A stretch of DNA of 64,000 bases from Prostheceraeus crozeri (taxonomy: Eukaryota; Platyhelminthes; Polycladida; Euryleptidae), in the NCBI GenBank assembly GCA_907163375.1, contig CAJQUW010007812.1, positions 80,642 through 144,641 of the forward strand, given 5' to 3'. This document shows, piece by piece, positions 54,037-62,814 of the stretch (positions are counted from its first letter, which is position 1; each line of letters starts with the position of its first letter). Both the position numbers and the translations under genes were made by a program. The notes beneath the pieces are model-generated. The model saw only the letters and a program-made list of their open reading frames with translations, had not been told where the DNA came from and made no database searches.

Positions 54037-55015
54037 CATTTAAGATTTTAGGTCGGAGCTCACCTGAAAAAATCCTAAGTGTCAGAGTGATTTTGTATGG
54101 GAAAAATTAAAAATTTTCCAAAGTGTGGAATTTCGACCTGGGACCTTTACCAAAGTTTGTTTCATCAAATTTCGCTGACCCCCCCCCCTTTGTTCTAACT
54201 TTGGTTCTAGTGGACGGATTTTGTTCGTTCGAGTTGCATTGGAAAGAGGATGAAACACTGCTCGACCGCATTTTTCGTTGCGAGTCAATCGGAGCAGCCG
54301 TTCAAAAGTTAGAGCGGTTACAAGATTTTAGGTCGGAGCTCACCTGAAAAAATCCTAAGTGTCAGAGTGACTTTGTATGGGAAAAATTAAAAATTTTCCA
54401 AAGTGTGGAATTTCGACCTGGGACCTTTACCAAAGTTTGTTTCATCAAATTTCGCTGACCCCCCCCCTTTGTTCTAACTTTGGTTCTAGTGGACGGATTT
54501 TGTTCGTTCGAGTTGCATTGGAAAGAGGATGAAACACTGCTCGACCGCATTTTTCGTTGCGAGTCAATCGGAGCAGCCGTTCAAAAGTTAGAGCGGTTAC
54601 AAGATTTTAGGTCGGAGCTCACCTGAAAAAATCCTAAGTGTCAGAGTGACTTTGTATGGGAAAAATTAAAAATTTTCCAAAGTGTGGAATTTCGACCTGG
54701 GACCTTTACCAAAGTTTTTTTCATCAAATTTCGCTGACCCCCCCCTTTGTTCTAACTTTGGTTCTAGTGGACGGATTTTGTTCGTTCGAGTTGCATTGGA
54801 AAGAGGATGAAACACTGCTCGACCGCATTTTTCGTTGCGAGTCAATCGGAGCAGCCGTTCAAAAGTTAGAGCGGTTACAAGATTTTAGGTCGGAGCTCAC
54901 CTGAAAAAATCCTAAGTGTCAGAGTGACTTTGTATGGGAAAAATTAAAAATTTTCCAAAGTGTGGAATTTCGACCTGGGACCTTTACCAAAGTTTGTTTC
55001 ATCAAATTTCGCTGA
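54037..55015. repeat. 279-bp tandem repeat in Polinton D, about 3.5 copies
   Basis: GTCAGAGTGA starts at 54,081, 54,361, 54,640 and 54,918, giving periods of 280, 279 and 278. The one-base steps track the length of a poly-C tract (10, 9, then 8 C) after TTCGCTGA. The copies are otherwise almost identical. The unit is a terminal-repeat block also found once in Polinton A (about 7,330-7,450, inverted). Confidence 0.95.
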
Positions 55016-55044
55016 CGGCTTTGGAATCAGCTTGATGTTATTGT

Positions 55045-55092
55045 CCAATGAGGATCATCATCCAATGAGAATCAAGCATTTCTTTATAAATA
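55045..55092 (+). promoter_or_regulatory. Core promoter of the first Polinton D gene
   Basis: Two CCAAT boxes (55,045-55,049 and 55,062-55,066) and a TATA box TATAAATA (55,085-55,092), about 90 bases before the ATG at 55,183. Spacing and order are those of a classical RNA polymerase II promoter. Confidence 0.6.
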
Positions 55093-55182
55093 GCGAGCCT
55101 TCCACAGTGAGAATCATTCCATCGTTGAATCACACGAGTGACGGACGCACATTTTCTCTCTCTCTATTCTATTATCCAACTA

Positions 55183-55960
55183 AAATGGTAAGTCGCTACT
55201 TCCCTCCCTCTCCTCCCTTGAACGTAAACTTAATACAATCTTTTTTCATTTTCAGGCATCTACTCCATCTGCTGCACTAGTAGGACAAAATGACGGTCAA
55301 ACGTTACAAGGTTCGCTCCGATCAGATCATCTACAACTGAGGCCAGTGGAAGAAACAACCAAGGTACATAATCCTACACCGCTACAGCGTAAATTTAAAC
55401 AAGTCTTGCGTTATGACGATCATAGCGTAGTACTCCAAACGGGAATGCTCCCTTCCACGGATGTCAAGATAATGCGCAATCAGTATGGGGACTACATACT
55501 GATCCCCGTGAGTACGTACATTCGCCGCCAACTCGATATTATTGAGGAGTACGTGACATTAAATATGGACATTCCTACTCCTCTTGCTCAAGAGTGGAAA
55601 GCGAGAGATTACAAGGATACTCCCTATAGAAAGATTTGGGATGGTAATCAAATTTGCCTACCGGTATCACATTGGTGTACTTACTATAAGAAGGAGGGAG
55701 ATCATTCAACAATCATCACATGCGACGAGCTCGGAGAAGGTACTTGGGATATCCTTTTCAAAGTGAATGGACTATATTATGGTCAGCACAAAGATAATAA
55801 AATAGCCTCTCTCTCCATGCATATGGAATCCATCCTATATATTCCAAAACCAGCCAGCGTAGATGACATAATTGATCAAATCCTCAACAGCAGTGGTACG
55901 AAGCGCAAGTCGGAGAAGAATGCTACATCAAAACGCAAATCAAAGAAGGAGAATTACTAG
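55183..55960 (+). CDS. First gene of Polinton D, unknown function, with leader intron
   Basis: The ATG at 55,183 is followed directly by GTAAGT. A 70-base intron (55,186-55,255) ends TTTTCAG, and the next exon, starting GCATCTACTCC, is open and in phase to 55,960. The 200-odd-residue product has a soluble, mixed alpha/beta look with many aromatic residues (KIWDGNQICLPVSHWCTYYK) and a basic, nuclear-localisation-like tail (KRKSEKNATSKRKSKKE). I do not recognise it. The promoter with CCAAT and TATA boxes lies just upstream. The same mini-exon arrangement precedes the polymerase gene of Polinton A. Confidence 0.55.
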
Positions 55961-55994
55961 TCCTTTCCTAACTCTACCCTATGACAATTCGCTT

Positions 55995-56120
55995 ATGTGC
56001 TTTGAGTGTCGTAGACGTGGTCTTATTAGATACATTTTACTTCTTCGTTGCCATCATATCATTTGTGTATTTTGTCGTGAAAAGCATCGATGTAATTCTT
56101 CATTTTGTAATATGTTATAG
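55995..56120 (+). CDS. Tiny RING-like cysteine protein
   Basis: 41 codons: MCFECRRRG, then LLLRCHHIICVFCREKHRC. The spacing C--C ... C-H--C--C ... C resembles a minimal RING or zinc-ribbon. Too short to be sure; it could be an exon of the gene around it. A second, clearer RING-type protein lies at 57,204-57,527. Confidence 0.3.
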   Translation: MCFECRRRGLIRYILLLRCHHIICVFCREKHRCNSSFCNML

Positions 56121-56172
56121 AACGCTTCCTTAGATGTGTAAATTTCCGTTTTAGGCTTCTATCATCATTTTT

Positions 56173-56703
56173 ATGGATTGTGAGGGTGAACCTGTACAGG
56201 AGCTCAGTGCTATTGCTATGAACAATTGGACATATCAGATTGTTAGTGTCTATCATCAACATGCCAACTGCGATCCCAATGTTGATCAATGGGCGAGAAA
56301 ACACATTCATGGACTTAATCTGAAATATTTGCAAGACTATGGCTTTTCTTGTGAGAGTGCTCTTCTTATTGACTTTAAACGATGGTTAGCTGCTTTCAAT
56401 GTTATACGCATCTTTTGTAATAATCCTGGTAAGGAGAGGAAAGTATTTCCCAATCTAATCATTGATGATATTTTGCTCCCGCCTTGGGATAGTAGAGTGA
56501 ATCAACATTATCATGAAGTCACGAAACGTTTTAAGGATTTGTGTGTTCCTATTTTGTCTGTTCGTTGTAGTAGCTACGTTCATAACCAATGCTTCTTTCC
56601 TCCTTACCTCAACACTGCCAAAGTCCTGTATGGTTATCATTGCTCGCTGTATGATAGTTATCAGCTGTATCTATTTTATCTCTTTCAAACCATTGATTTA
56701 TAA
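56173..56703 (+). CDS. Unknown Polinton D protein with D-E motif
   Basis: 176 codons starting MDCEGEPVQELSAIAM. The early D-x-E in a strand-like context, followed by a QWARKHIHGL helix and strands AFNVIRIFCNN, is reminiscent of DEDD exonucleases or other RNase-H-like folds, but the remaining acidic positions are not evident. The frame is open upstream to an acceptor-like TTTTAG before TTCTATC. The C-terminal 50 residues are aromatic-rich and may not be authentic. Function unknown. Confidence 0.4.
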   Translation: MDCEGEPVQELSAIAMNNWTYQIVSVYHQHANCDPNVDQWARKHIHGLNLKYLQDYGFSCESALLIDFKRWLAAFNVIRIFCNNPGKERKVFPNLIIDDILLPPWDSRVNQHYHEVTKRFKDLCVPILSVRCSSYVHNQCFFPPYLNTAKVLYGYHCSLYDSYQLYLFYLFQTIDL

Positions 56704-56790
56704 TGCATGCTTGTTACCGTTATTCAATAAATGTTACTATGAGAAGAGTTGTTGTTTTCATGCAATGGATGGGTTAGATAAAGGGCGATC

Positions 56791-57201
56791 ATGTCTTTCT
56801 CAAACGACTGCGGAACATTACGTTTTCATAGGCAAAGTTTAAAAGGAGCTGTTCAAGATTATGTGATAAAATTTCATAAAGATGAGACCGACATCGAAGC
56901 AGTGCTCGATGATGCTAGCACTCTATTTCTAGAGTTAATGAATACATTCTCTGATAGCATTATCATGGCGCGATTAGTTGCGAAAATTAAGTTTAGTCAT
57001 TTTGGAAAGGAAGAGGTGGAAAGTCGCTCTTTCCATTTTGCTTCTTATTCAATGGAAGTGGTAGATCACCCCCAAGAATTTTTTAAAAGACATATGATAA
57101 AAATTGCTGAACGTCTTAACGCATTTAACCATCATGGTAGCAGTCTAGTGATTGAAGCGATTTCAGATATTCACATTCAACTTTCCATAAAGAAAAATTG
57201 A
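56791..57201 (+). CDS. Conserved-looking Polinton D protein, unknown function
   Basis: 136 codons from ATG. The pattern '...VAKIKFSHF......FHFASYSMEVVD..QEFFKRHM.KIAERLN.F..HGSSLVIEAISDIHIQLS' resembles a small domain I recall from other Polinton proteins, where strands are followed by 'GSGW-v--v--l-l-i'. In some of those it is attached to replication proteins, but nothing here proves such a role. The frame looks whole. Its stop overlaps the start region of the next gene. Confidence 0.45.
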   Translation: MSFSNDCGTLRFHRQSLKGAVQDYVIKFHKDETDIEAVLDDASTLFLELMNTFSDSIIMARLVAKIKFSHFGKEEVESRSFHFASYSMEVVDHPQEFFKRHMIKIAERLNAFNHHGSSLVIEAISDIHIQLSIKKN

Positions 57202-57203
57202 AA

Positions 57204-57527
57204 ATGCAGTGGTACTTGATTGTAGCACAACTGGTTTTCGAGCTATGTCTGCTCACTCTCGAAGTATATTCCTTCTGTACATGCGTCTATTATTTAGAAA
57301 AGGCTAGCAAATTCATATCTTCAAAAAGACTTGCTATAGACATCAGTAACGGTGAAACTATGTGTTGCGATGTATGTAAGCGAAAGGATGGAAATGAAAA
57401 GCGCATCTTCAAGAGATGTAAGCATGCTTTTTGTCAACGCTGTTTCATACGTAATTGCATTCAACTTTGCCAATGTAACCACTGTGATATTGCTCATTTC
57501 GAGTGTCACTTATGTCGCAATAGTTAG
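57204..57527 (+). CDS. Membrane-anchored RING-type protein
   Basis: 108 codons. An N-terminal hydrophobic segment (MQWYLIVAQLVFELCLLTLE) is a likely membrane anchor. The C-terminal half has CCDVCKRKD, RCKHAFCQRCFIRNC, CNHC and CHLC, the cysteine/histidine spacing of a RING finger. RING proteins are usually ubiquitin ligases, so this could be a host-manipulating factor. It lies between small accessory genes and the capsid/packaging block. The frame looks whole. Confidence 0.5.
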   Translation: MQWYLIVAQLVFELCLLTLEVYSFCTCVYYLEKASKFISSKRLAIDISNGETMCCDVCKRKDGNEKRIFKRCKHAFCQRCFIRNCIQLCQCNHCDIAHFECHLCRNS

Positions 57528-57578
57528 TACCTATGCAAATGTGGTAAAGATAGGTTTTAGCAAAGACTAACACGGAAA

Positions 57579-57935
57579 ATGGCGAAACGTAAAATGACGA
57601 AACGTAAAAGTCAAAAGTTTTCTTCAGCCATTCAAGCTCTCCGACGAATGAAAGCAAATCAGCGATACAATGCTATACGACATGCTAACGATAAATTCAT
57701 TTGTGAAATTATTTCTCATGTGAGGAAGTTGAGGACGAAGAAATTAGCGCCAAAACAACGAAAGTTACTTAAGCGATATGCTACAAAATTGCTTTTCATC
57801 TCCAATCCTAAAGTCGCCCTTCAAAGAAAGAGGAAAACTCTAACACAAAAGGGCGGTTTCCTTTCAGCAATACTTCCAATGATAGCTCCTGCCGTGGGCA
57901 ACCTATTGGGAAATATCTTTGGCTCTAAGCGTTAA
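57579..57935 (+). CDS. Small basic Polinton protein before the ATPase
   Basis: 118 codons. Strongly basic (MAKRKMTKRKSQKF at the start; LQRKRKTLTQKG later), ending in a hydrophobic tail GGFLSAILPMIAPAVGNLLG. The layout of basic helices, then '-Q-GGFL--llp-l---' is common for a small Polinton protein located directly upstream of the ATPase, probably a DNA-binding or membrane-active virion component. Its end overlaps the open frame of the ATPase. Confidence 0.55.
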   Translation: MAKRKMTKRKSQKFSSAIQALRRMKANQRYNAIRHANDKFICEIISHVRKLRTKKLAPKQRKLLKRYATKLLFISNPKVALQRKRKTLTQKGGFLSAILPMIAPAVGNLLGNIFGSKR

Positions 57936-57966
57936 TTATGCAAATGTTGAGTCTCAAAGTAATAAA

Positions 57967-58584
57967 ATGGATTTCAGACTTCAATGTGATAAAGTTCTGA
58001 CTGTATCAGGTCCATCTCATGCAGGTAAAACTGTTTTCACGCTGAATTTATTGGATAAAAGAAGGGAGTTGTTTAAGGAACCTATCAATCGAGTGATTTG
58101 GTGTTATGGTATTTATCAACCGTCGCTGTTTCAGGAATTGCAAAGTCGCAACTTTATTCGACATGAAGGAATTATTCCAGTGGATAAACTTCAGTCTAAT
58201 GATGTTGTTGTATTGGATGATTTATTAAAAGAAAGTAAGAATTCAAAAGATGTTACAGATATGTTCACTCGCGCAGCACACCATAAAAGGTGTTTTATCA
58301 TCTATATTACACAAAATTTGTTTCCTGATGGAAAAGAAGCTCGTACACGAAACCTGAATACACACTATTATGCTATTTTCAAGAATCCGCGAGATAAAAG
58401 TCAATTTGAAATTTTAGCGCGACAAGTTGCACCCAGAGGATCAAAAGCCTTAATTGAAATTTTTCAAGCAGCTACTGAAAAACCATACGGTTACTTATTC
58501 ATTGACTTTACGCAAGAGTGTCCGGAAGAATTTAGATTTCGAAGTGATATTTTGAAAACTCCCATGATTATCTACAAACTATGA
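57967..58584 (+). CDS. Polinton D packaging ATPase (FtsK/HerA type)
   Basis: 205 codons from ATG 57,967; the frame is open upstream to 57,919 but overlaps the preceding gene. Walker A GPSHAGKTVF near residue 18, Walker B DVVVLDDLL near residue 80, and a following strand RCFIIYITQNLF with the conserved Q. These are the marks of the A32-like genome-packaging ATPases of Polintons. Length is normal and the frame looks whole. The stop overlaps the next ORF by four bases (ATGA). Confidence 0.9.
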   Translation: MDFRLQCDKVLTVSGPSHAGKTVFTLNLLDKRRELFKEPINRVIWCYGIYQPSLFQELQSRNFIRHEGIIPVDKLQSNDVVVLDDLLKESKNSKDVTDMFTRAAHHKRCFIIYITQNLFPDGKEARTRNLNTHYYAIFKNPRDKSQFEILARQVAPRGSKALIEIFQAATEKPYGYLFIDFTQECPEEFRFRSDILKTPMIIYKL

Positions 58585-59274
58585 GTTCTTATTCTCGCAT
58601 GATTGTTATTCCTCAGGATGAATATGTACAATTGACTGCCATGCAGCAAGTAAAGCAACCTCTTGCAAATCAAATGTATAGGAAAGAAATAGATTATCAG
58701 CAAAATGTTCACATCAAAGATCCACATGGTGCTGTATTATTACAATCGGAAACTTTTGAGCAATTGAAAAAACTTGAAGAATAAGATGCGTGACTCTGTA
58801 TCGACTGCTACACCTTTAGCATCTCGCGCACATGCCATATCTCTTTTCAACAGTATTGAACCCCATCTCAATGTAAATGATAGAGGAGAAATCATTACAG
58901 ATGAAAATAAAGTGATTGATGCTTCACGTTATGAAGACTTGATTCAGTATGCGACACGTAGAAAGCGCCGTCAGGGCTATGTTCCACCTGGTTGGTCATA
59001 CTTTCTTAAACTATTGAAAAAGCATAATGTGCCAAAATTTGCTTTGAATAATGAGACATTGAAAGAACTTGATTCAACAGTGGCTACTACTCCAATGCTT
59101 CAGACGATGAAAATGCCAACAAATTGGTTTAAGGCGTCACCTTCAACATCTCCTTCCACACTCACTAAGCAAACAAGAGGAAGAACTCGACGTAGATCTA
59201 CATCGCCACTAAAACTGGTAAAAGGAAAACGTAAAACAGCTCCTCCCAGGAAATACATGTTCTCAGACTATTAA
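58581..59274 (+). pseudogene. Conserved Polinton protein of unknown function, probably broken
   Basis: The first part reads MIVIPQDEYVQLTAMQQ. The second part has HLNVNDRGEIITDENKVIDA SRYEDLIQYA, PPGWSYFLKLLKKHNVP and a basic, Ser/Thr-rich tail. I recall the pattern 'iP--Ey--L ... ---G-i--dg--i-gs-i-dLi ... -pp-Gw--f---L---niP' from single proteins of other Polintons, so this stretch is probably one gene with about one break; two overlapping small genes remain possible. It follows the ATPase with a four-base overlap. Confidence 0.5.
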
Positions 59275-59275
59275 T

Positions 59276-59491
59276 ATGAAGCAGATGTGTTGCTTGCCAT
59301 GTAATGAGCCGCCAGAGGTGAATGTCGTTGTCACTTGCACTTGCTGCGCCAGCTCTCATAATGAAACCCCTAAGCAATGTGAACACGATCGCAAAACCGC
59401 TAAAGCTAAATGCTGCAGTTGTTGTAAATGTAGAAAGGCAAGAAAACAAAAAGATGAGAAGGAGGAAAAAGAGTCAGCCGTCATCGACTGA
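59276..59491 (+). CDS. Cysteine-rich small protein
   Basis: 71 codons from ATG. 13 cysteines, mostly in pairs (MCCLPC, CTCCASS, CCSCCKC), followed by a charged tail (KARKQKDEKEEKESA). The cysteine density suggests a metal-binding or disulphide-rich miniprotein. It overlaps the start of the integrase gene in another frame, so it might be chance, although the composition is unusual. Confidence 0.35.
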   Translation: MKQMCCLPCNEPPEVNVVVTCTCCASSHNETPKQCEHDRKTAKAKCCSCCKCRKARKQKDEKEEKESAVID

Positions 59492-60543
59492 ACGTTTGAA
59501 GTCAATCTATTATGATGTAAAACATCCGGCAGGATTTGCATCTATCAAGAAATTATCAAAAGCGAGTGGTCTTCCACAATCACAAGTGACACGATGGTTA
59601 AAGGGTCAGGCTACCTATACACTCCACAAACAAGCGAAAAAGAAGTACCGCACCCGCCATTATATTGTTCATGACATCGATGAACAGTGGCAAGCAGATT
59701 TGTGCGATGTTGCCTCCATTTCAAAACATAACTCGGGTAATAATTTTATTTTAACCGTCATTGATATTTTCTCGCGTTATGCGTGGGCTCAACCTTTAAA
59801 AACTAAAGAAAGGGAAAGTAGTAGCAAAAGCATTCCAAACAATTTTTCGAGAAGGTCGCATTCCAAAAAGAATTCAGAGTGATCAAGGAAAAGAGTTTGA
59901 AAATCAGCATGTGACAAGATTATTTGAGAGGCATGACATTGAGTTGTTTAGTGTAAAGAGCGCTTATCAAGCTGCACTCGTTGAACGTTTTAATCGCACA
60001 TTAAAAAATCGTTTGTGGAGACATTTTACTGCCAACTTGACACAAATTTGGACAAAGGTTCTACAAGATACACTCCATGCCTACAATCACTCTATCCATC
60101 GTTCTATTGGACTCAGACCAGTAGATGTAAATGCTGACAATGTAGATAAAGTGCGCGAATCATTCCAACGTAAACGCACTCATGTGAAAAGTGATGTGAA
60201 AATTGGCGATAAAGTTCGTATCTCAAAAGTGAAAAGTGTTTTTGCTAAAGGGTACCTCCCGAATTGGACAGAGGAGGTATTTACAGTATCAAGGATTAAT
60301 CAAAAAGACTCTCCGACCACCTACAAGTTGAAAGATTACGATAATGAAGAAATTGAGGGTAGCTTTTACCGCGATGAGATTGAGGTAGTCACTGAAAGTG
60401 AAACATATTTGGTAGAGAAAATCATTCGATGTAAAAAACGGCAAGGTGAAGAATGGTATCTTGTTAAATGGAGTGGTTATCCTTCAAGTATGAACTCTTG
60501 GATGCGTCGTGCCGACATCTTTCATCTAAGTGATCGACAGTGA
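59454..60543 (+). pseudogene. Polinton D integrase with chromodomain, broken
   Basis: Retroviral-type integrase. N-terminal helix-turn-helix-like lead-in (HPAGFASIKKLSKASGLPQ, then VTRWLKGQATYTLHK), first acidic residue in QWQADLCD, TVIDIFSRYAWAQPLKTK, last catalytic E in LVERFNRTLKN, SH3-like part with IGDKVRISKVKSVFAKGYLP, and a C-terminal chromodomain (YLVEKIIRCKKRQGEEWYLV KWSGYPSSMNSW). The chromodomain may guide insertion toward marked chromatin. Broken, about one break. The integrase of Polinton B lacks a chromodomain and carries a different N-terminal fusion. Confidence 0.9.
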
Positions 60544-60584
60544 TTCATGCAAAGTTGTAACTAACAATGTTTAGGGTTTGAGCT

Positions 60585-61040
60585 ATGAATCCAACTGCCT
60601 CATTTTATTCACGACCCTCCTATGTAAGTGGTGGAGGACAAATTTCCATCGGTGCTCGCCGCCAACGTGGAGGTAGCATACTTGGTGCACTGAAATCTGT
60701 TGTAGCACCTCTCATATCCAATGTCGGTAGATCTTTAAAACGAAATGTTTTAAGTAATGCCGTTGGCTTTGCTGGTGATGTTGCTAGTGATCTTTCCAGA
60801 GGTAGAAGTTTTAAGAGCAGTTTGTTGAATCGTGGGAAGGAACGCGGTTTAAAAACATTGAAGCAGACCATAGCTGGTGTTACTCAAGGAAAGAAATCAC
60901 CTAAACGAATGAGAAAAGGAAGGAGGAAACATCGCGGAGCTGGTAAGGTGCGATCTTCAGTCAAAAGGCATTCACGCAAACGTCGCAGAGGCTCTAATCA
61001 TTCATCAGGCGCTAAACGACGACGCTGCTATAACTTCTAA
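60585..61040 (+). CDS. Basic core/minor capsid protein of Polinton D
   Basis: 151 codons. Glycine/hydrophobic segment near residues 28-55 (GGSILGALKSVVAPLISNVG), then a long basic tail with many Arg/Lys (KRMRKGRRKHRGAGKVRSSV, RHSRKRRRG). This resembles adenovirus-like core or pVI/pX proteins seen next to the capsid gene in Polintons. The frame looks whole; only two bases separate it from the capsid gene. Confidence 0.55.
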   Translation: MNPTASFYSRPSYVSGGGQISIGARRQRGGSILGALKSVVAPLISNVGRSLKRNVLSNAVGFAGDVASDLSRGRSFKSSLLNRGKERGLKTLKQTIAGVTQGKKSPKRMRKGRRKHRGAGKVRSSVKRHSRKRRRGSNHSSGAKRRRCYNF

Positions 61041-61042
61041 TC

Positions 61043-62327
61043 ATGGAGTGTAAAACTTCCGGTTTTTGTTTGTTCGATCAACAAGCCATACAGACAGATA
61101 TTCTTAGTTCAAGTATTGTAGATTATCATCCTCGAACAGCTGAGAATGCTGGCCCCATTGAATTTGTTATTCCTGGTGGTAGTGATGACTACATAGATTT
61201 GAGTTATGCGATGCTTGATTTGAGGTTTAGAATTCAGCAAGCAGATGGAACTGCTATTGACGATACACATAAAGTTGGACTGAACAATTTACCATTGACT
61301 ACATTACTTCGTGATGTTTCTCTAACGATTGGAGAGCAGCAGGTGGAAGGTGGTCAAAGCGATTATCCCTATAAATCATATTTCAATCATGTATCACAGT
61401 TTCATCCAGCAGCACAAAAAAGTCATATGGAAGCCATGGGATGGTACAGAGATGAAGCAGGAAAATTTTGATGTTGAAATAAACAGTGGCTTTGTAAAGC
61501 GATCTGCTATGATTAAAGATAGTAGAGTATGTCAGCTATATAGTCCGCTGAATTTAGACTTCTTTAGACAGTCAAAGTTTTTACTCTGTAAATACCAGCA
61601 TGCGACTCAAGCTGACATTGAATAAGCCTGAATTTGCGCTAAATGCATTTGCTAAAGTTGACAATTTTAGAATTCATGTGGAAGATATTGCACTTTACAT
61701 TCGTCGAGTAGTACCGAATCCAAGTGTCATTAGAGGGCATGCTGAAGGCCTTAACCGCCAAAATGCCATTTACCCCGTTCAGCATACAAAGCTTCTCACC
61801 TTTACAATTCCGAAAGATCAAAAGAGTTTCATGAAAGATGGCCTCTTTCCATCGGAAGCACCGAAGCTCCTCATGGTGGCAATGGTTGAAAATGATGCAT
61901 TTAATGGTAATATAAAGAAGAATCCTTTCAATTTTAAACACAATCAGTTAAGTGAAATTGCTTTACGTGTAAATGGTGTGAGTCATCCTGGTCCACCCTA
62001 CAAACCAGATTTTGCTTCGGATCAATTTATGCGCAGTTATGTTGATTTTATGGATGTTTTTGGCTTTTACAATACGGATGACACCAACGGACTGACTATG
62101 AAAGAGTTTTACAAGAGTCTGGATATACTATTTATGCATTTGATTTGACTGCTGACAGCGATATTAGTGCACCCTATCGTCAAGCGAACGTGCCTCATAA
62201 TATTCGTTTGGATTTGACGTTCAAAAGAACACTACCTGAGACGATCAATGTATTAATTTATGCAGTCTTCGATTCAAATATTGAAATTACAAAGTATCGT
62301 GACGTGATTCTTCAGTATAATCGTTAA
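61043..62327 (+). pseudogene. Polinton D major capsid protein, broken
   Basis: Double jelly-roll capsid protein of the common Polinton type: GPIEFVIPGGSDDYIDLSYA near residue 35, then LLRDVSLTIGEQQVEGGQSD YPYKSYF and AMGWYRDEAG. Later segments have the second jelly roll (RIHVEDIALYIRRVVPNPSV, then a YVDFMDVFGFYN block) and an end with NVPHNIRLDLTFKRTLPETI NVLIYAVFD. Every expected block is present in order; about three breaks. The stop overlaps the protease start. Confidence 0.9.
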
Positions 62328-62788
62328 TGAGTTGGTTGACTGCTGACGATATTAAGACTAAAGTGCAGCGTAATGCAGACGAAGCGACGTTGAAAGCTTT
62401 CGATAATGTCTATTCACTCGATACCTTACCACCTGCAGTAAATCACTATCCCATCTTTATTGTGCTAAACACTCATTCACAGAATTTAGGCGGTGAGCAT
62501 TGGAAAGCGATCTTTATTGGAGAAGACCGACGTGGTGAACTATTTGACTCTCTTGCTCAAACTCCAAATATACCAACACAGCAGTGGTTGAGAAAACATA
62601 CGCGTCAATATCAGCGAAATGAACGCATACTACAACATCCACTTTCATCAACGTGTGGTGCTTTTGTACTGTACTTCATCTTAAGACGTTTACATGTATC
62701 TCGATTTGCATCTGTTATTCAAAACTTTTCATGTAATCCATCCTCTAATGAAAAAATGATTTGTAAGTTCTATCATGATTTGAAATAA
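62327..62788 (+). CDS. Polinton D adenain-type cysteine protease
   Basis: 153 codons. Catalytic residues of the C5/Ulp1-like family: His in GGEHWKAIFIG, Asp in GELFDSLAQTP, Gln in QHPLSSTCGAFVLYFI before Cys in STCGAF. The short length is normal for Polintons. It would process capsid and core proteins. ATG overlaps the stop of the capsid gene (TAATG). The frame looks whole. Confidence 0.9.
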   Translation: MSWLTADDIKTKVQRNADEATLKAFDNVYSLDTLPPAVNHYPIFIVLNTHSQNLGGEHWKAIFIGEDRRGELFDSLAQTPNIPTQQWLRKHTRQYQRNERILQHPLSSTCGAFVLYFILRRLHVSRFASVIQNFSCNPSSNEKMICKFYHDLK

Positions 62789-62814
62789 AAACATCATGTT
62801 GGAAAAATTGTTTT

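Noticed and set aside
54123-54904. ORFs reading VLVDGFCSFELHWKEDETLL in Polinton D terminal repeats
   Set aside because: They are copies created by the 279-bp tandem repeat in a non-coding terminal region.
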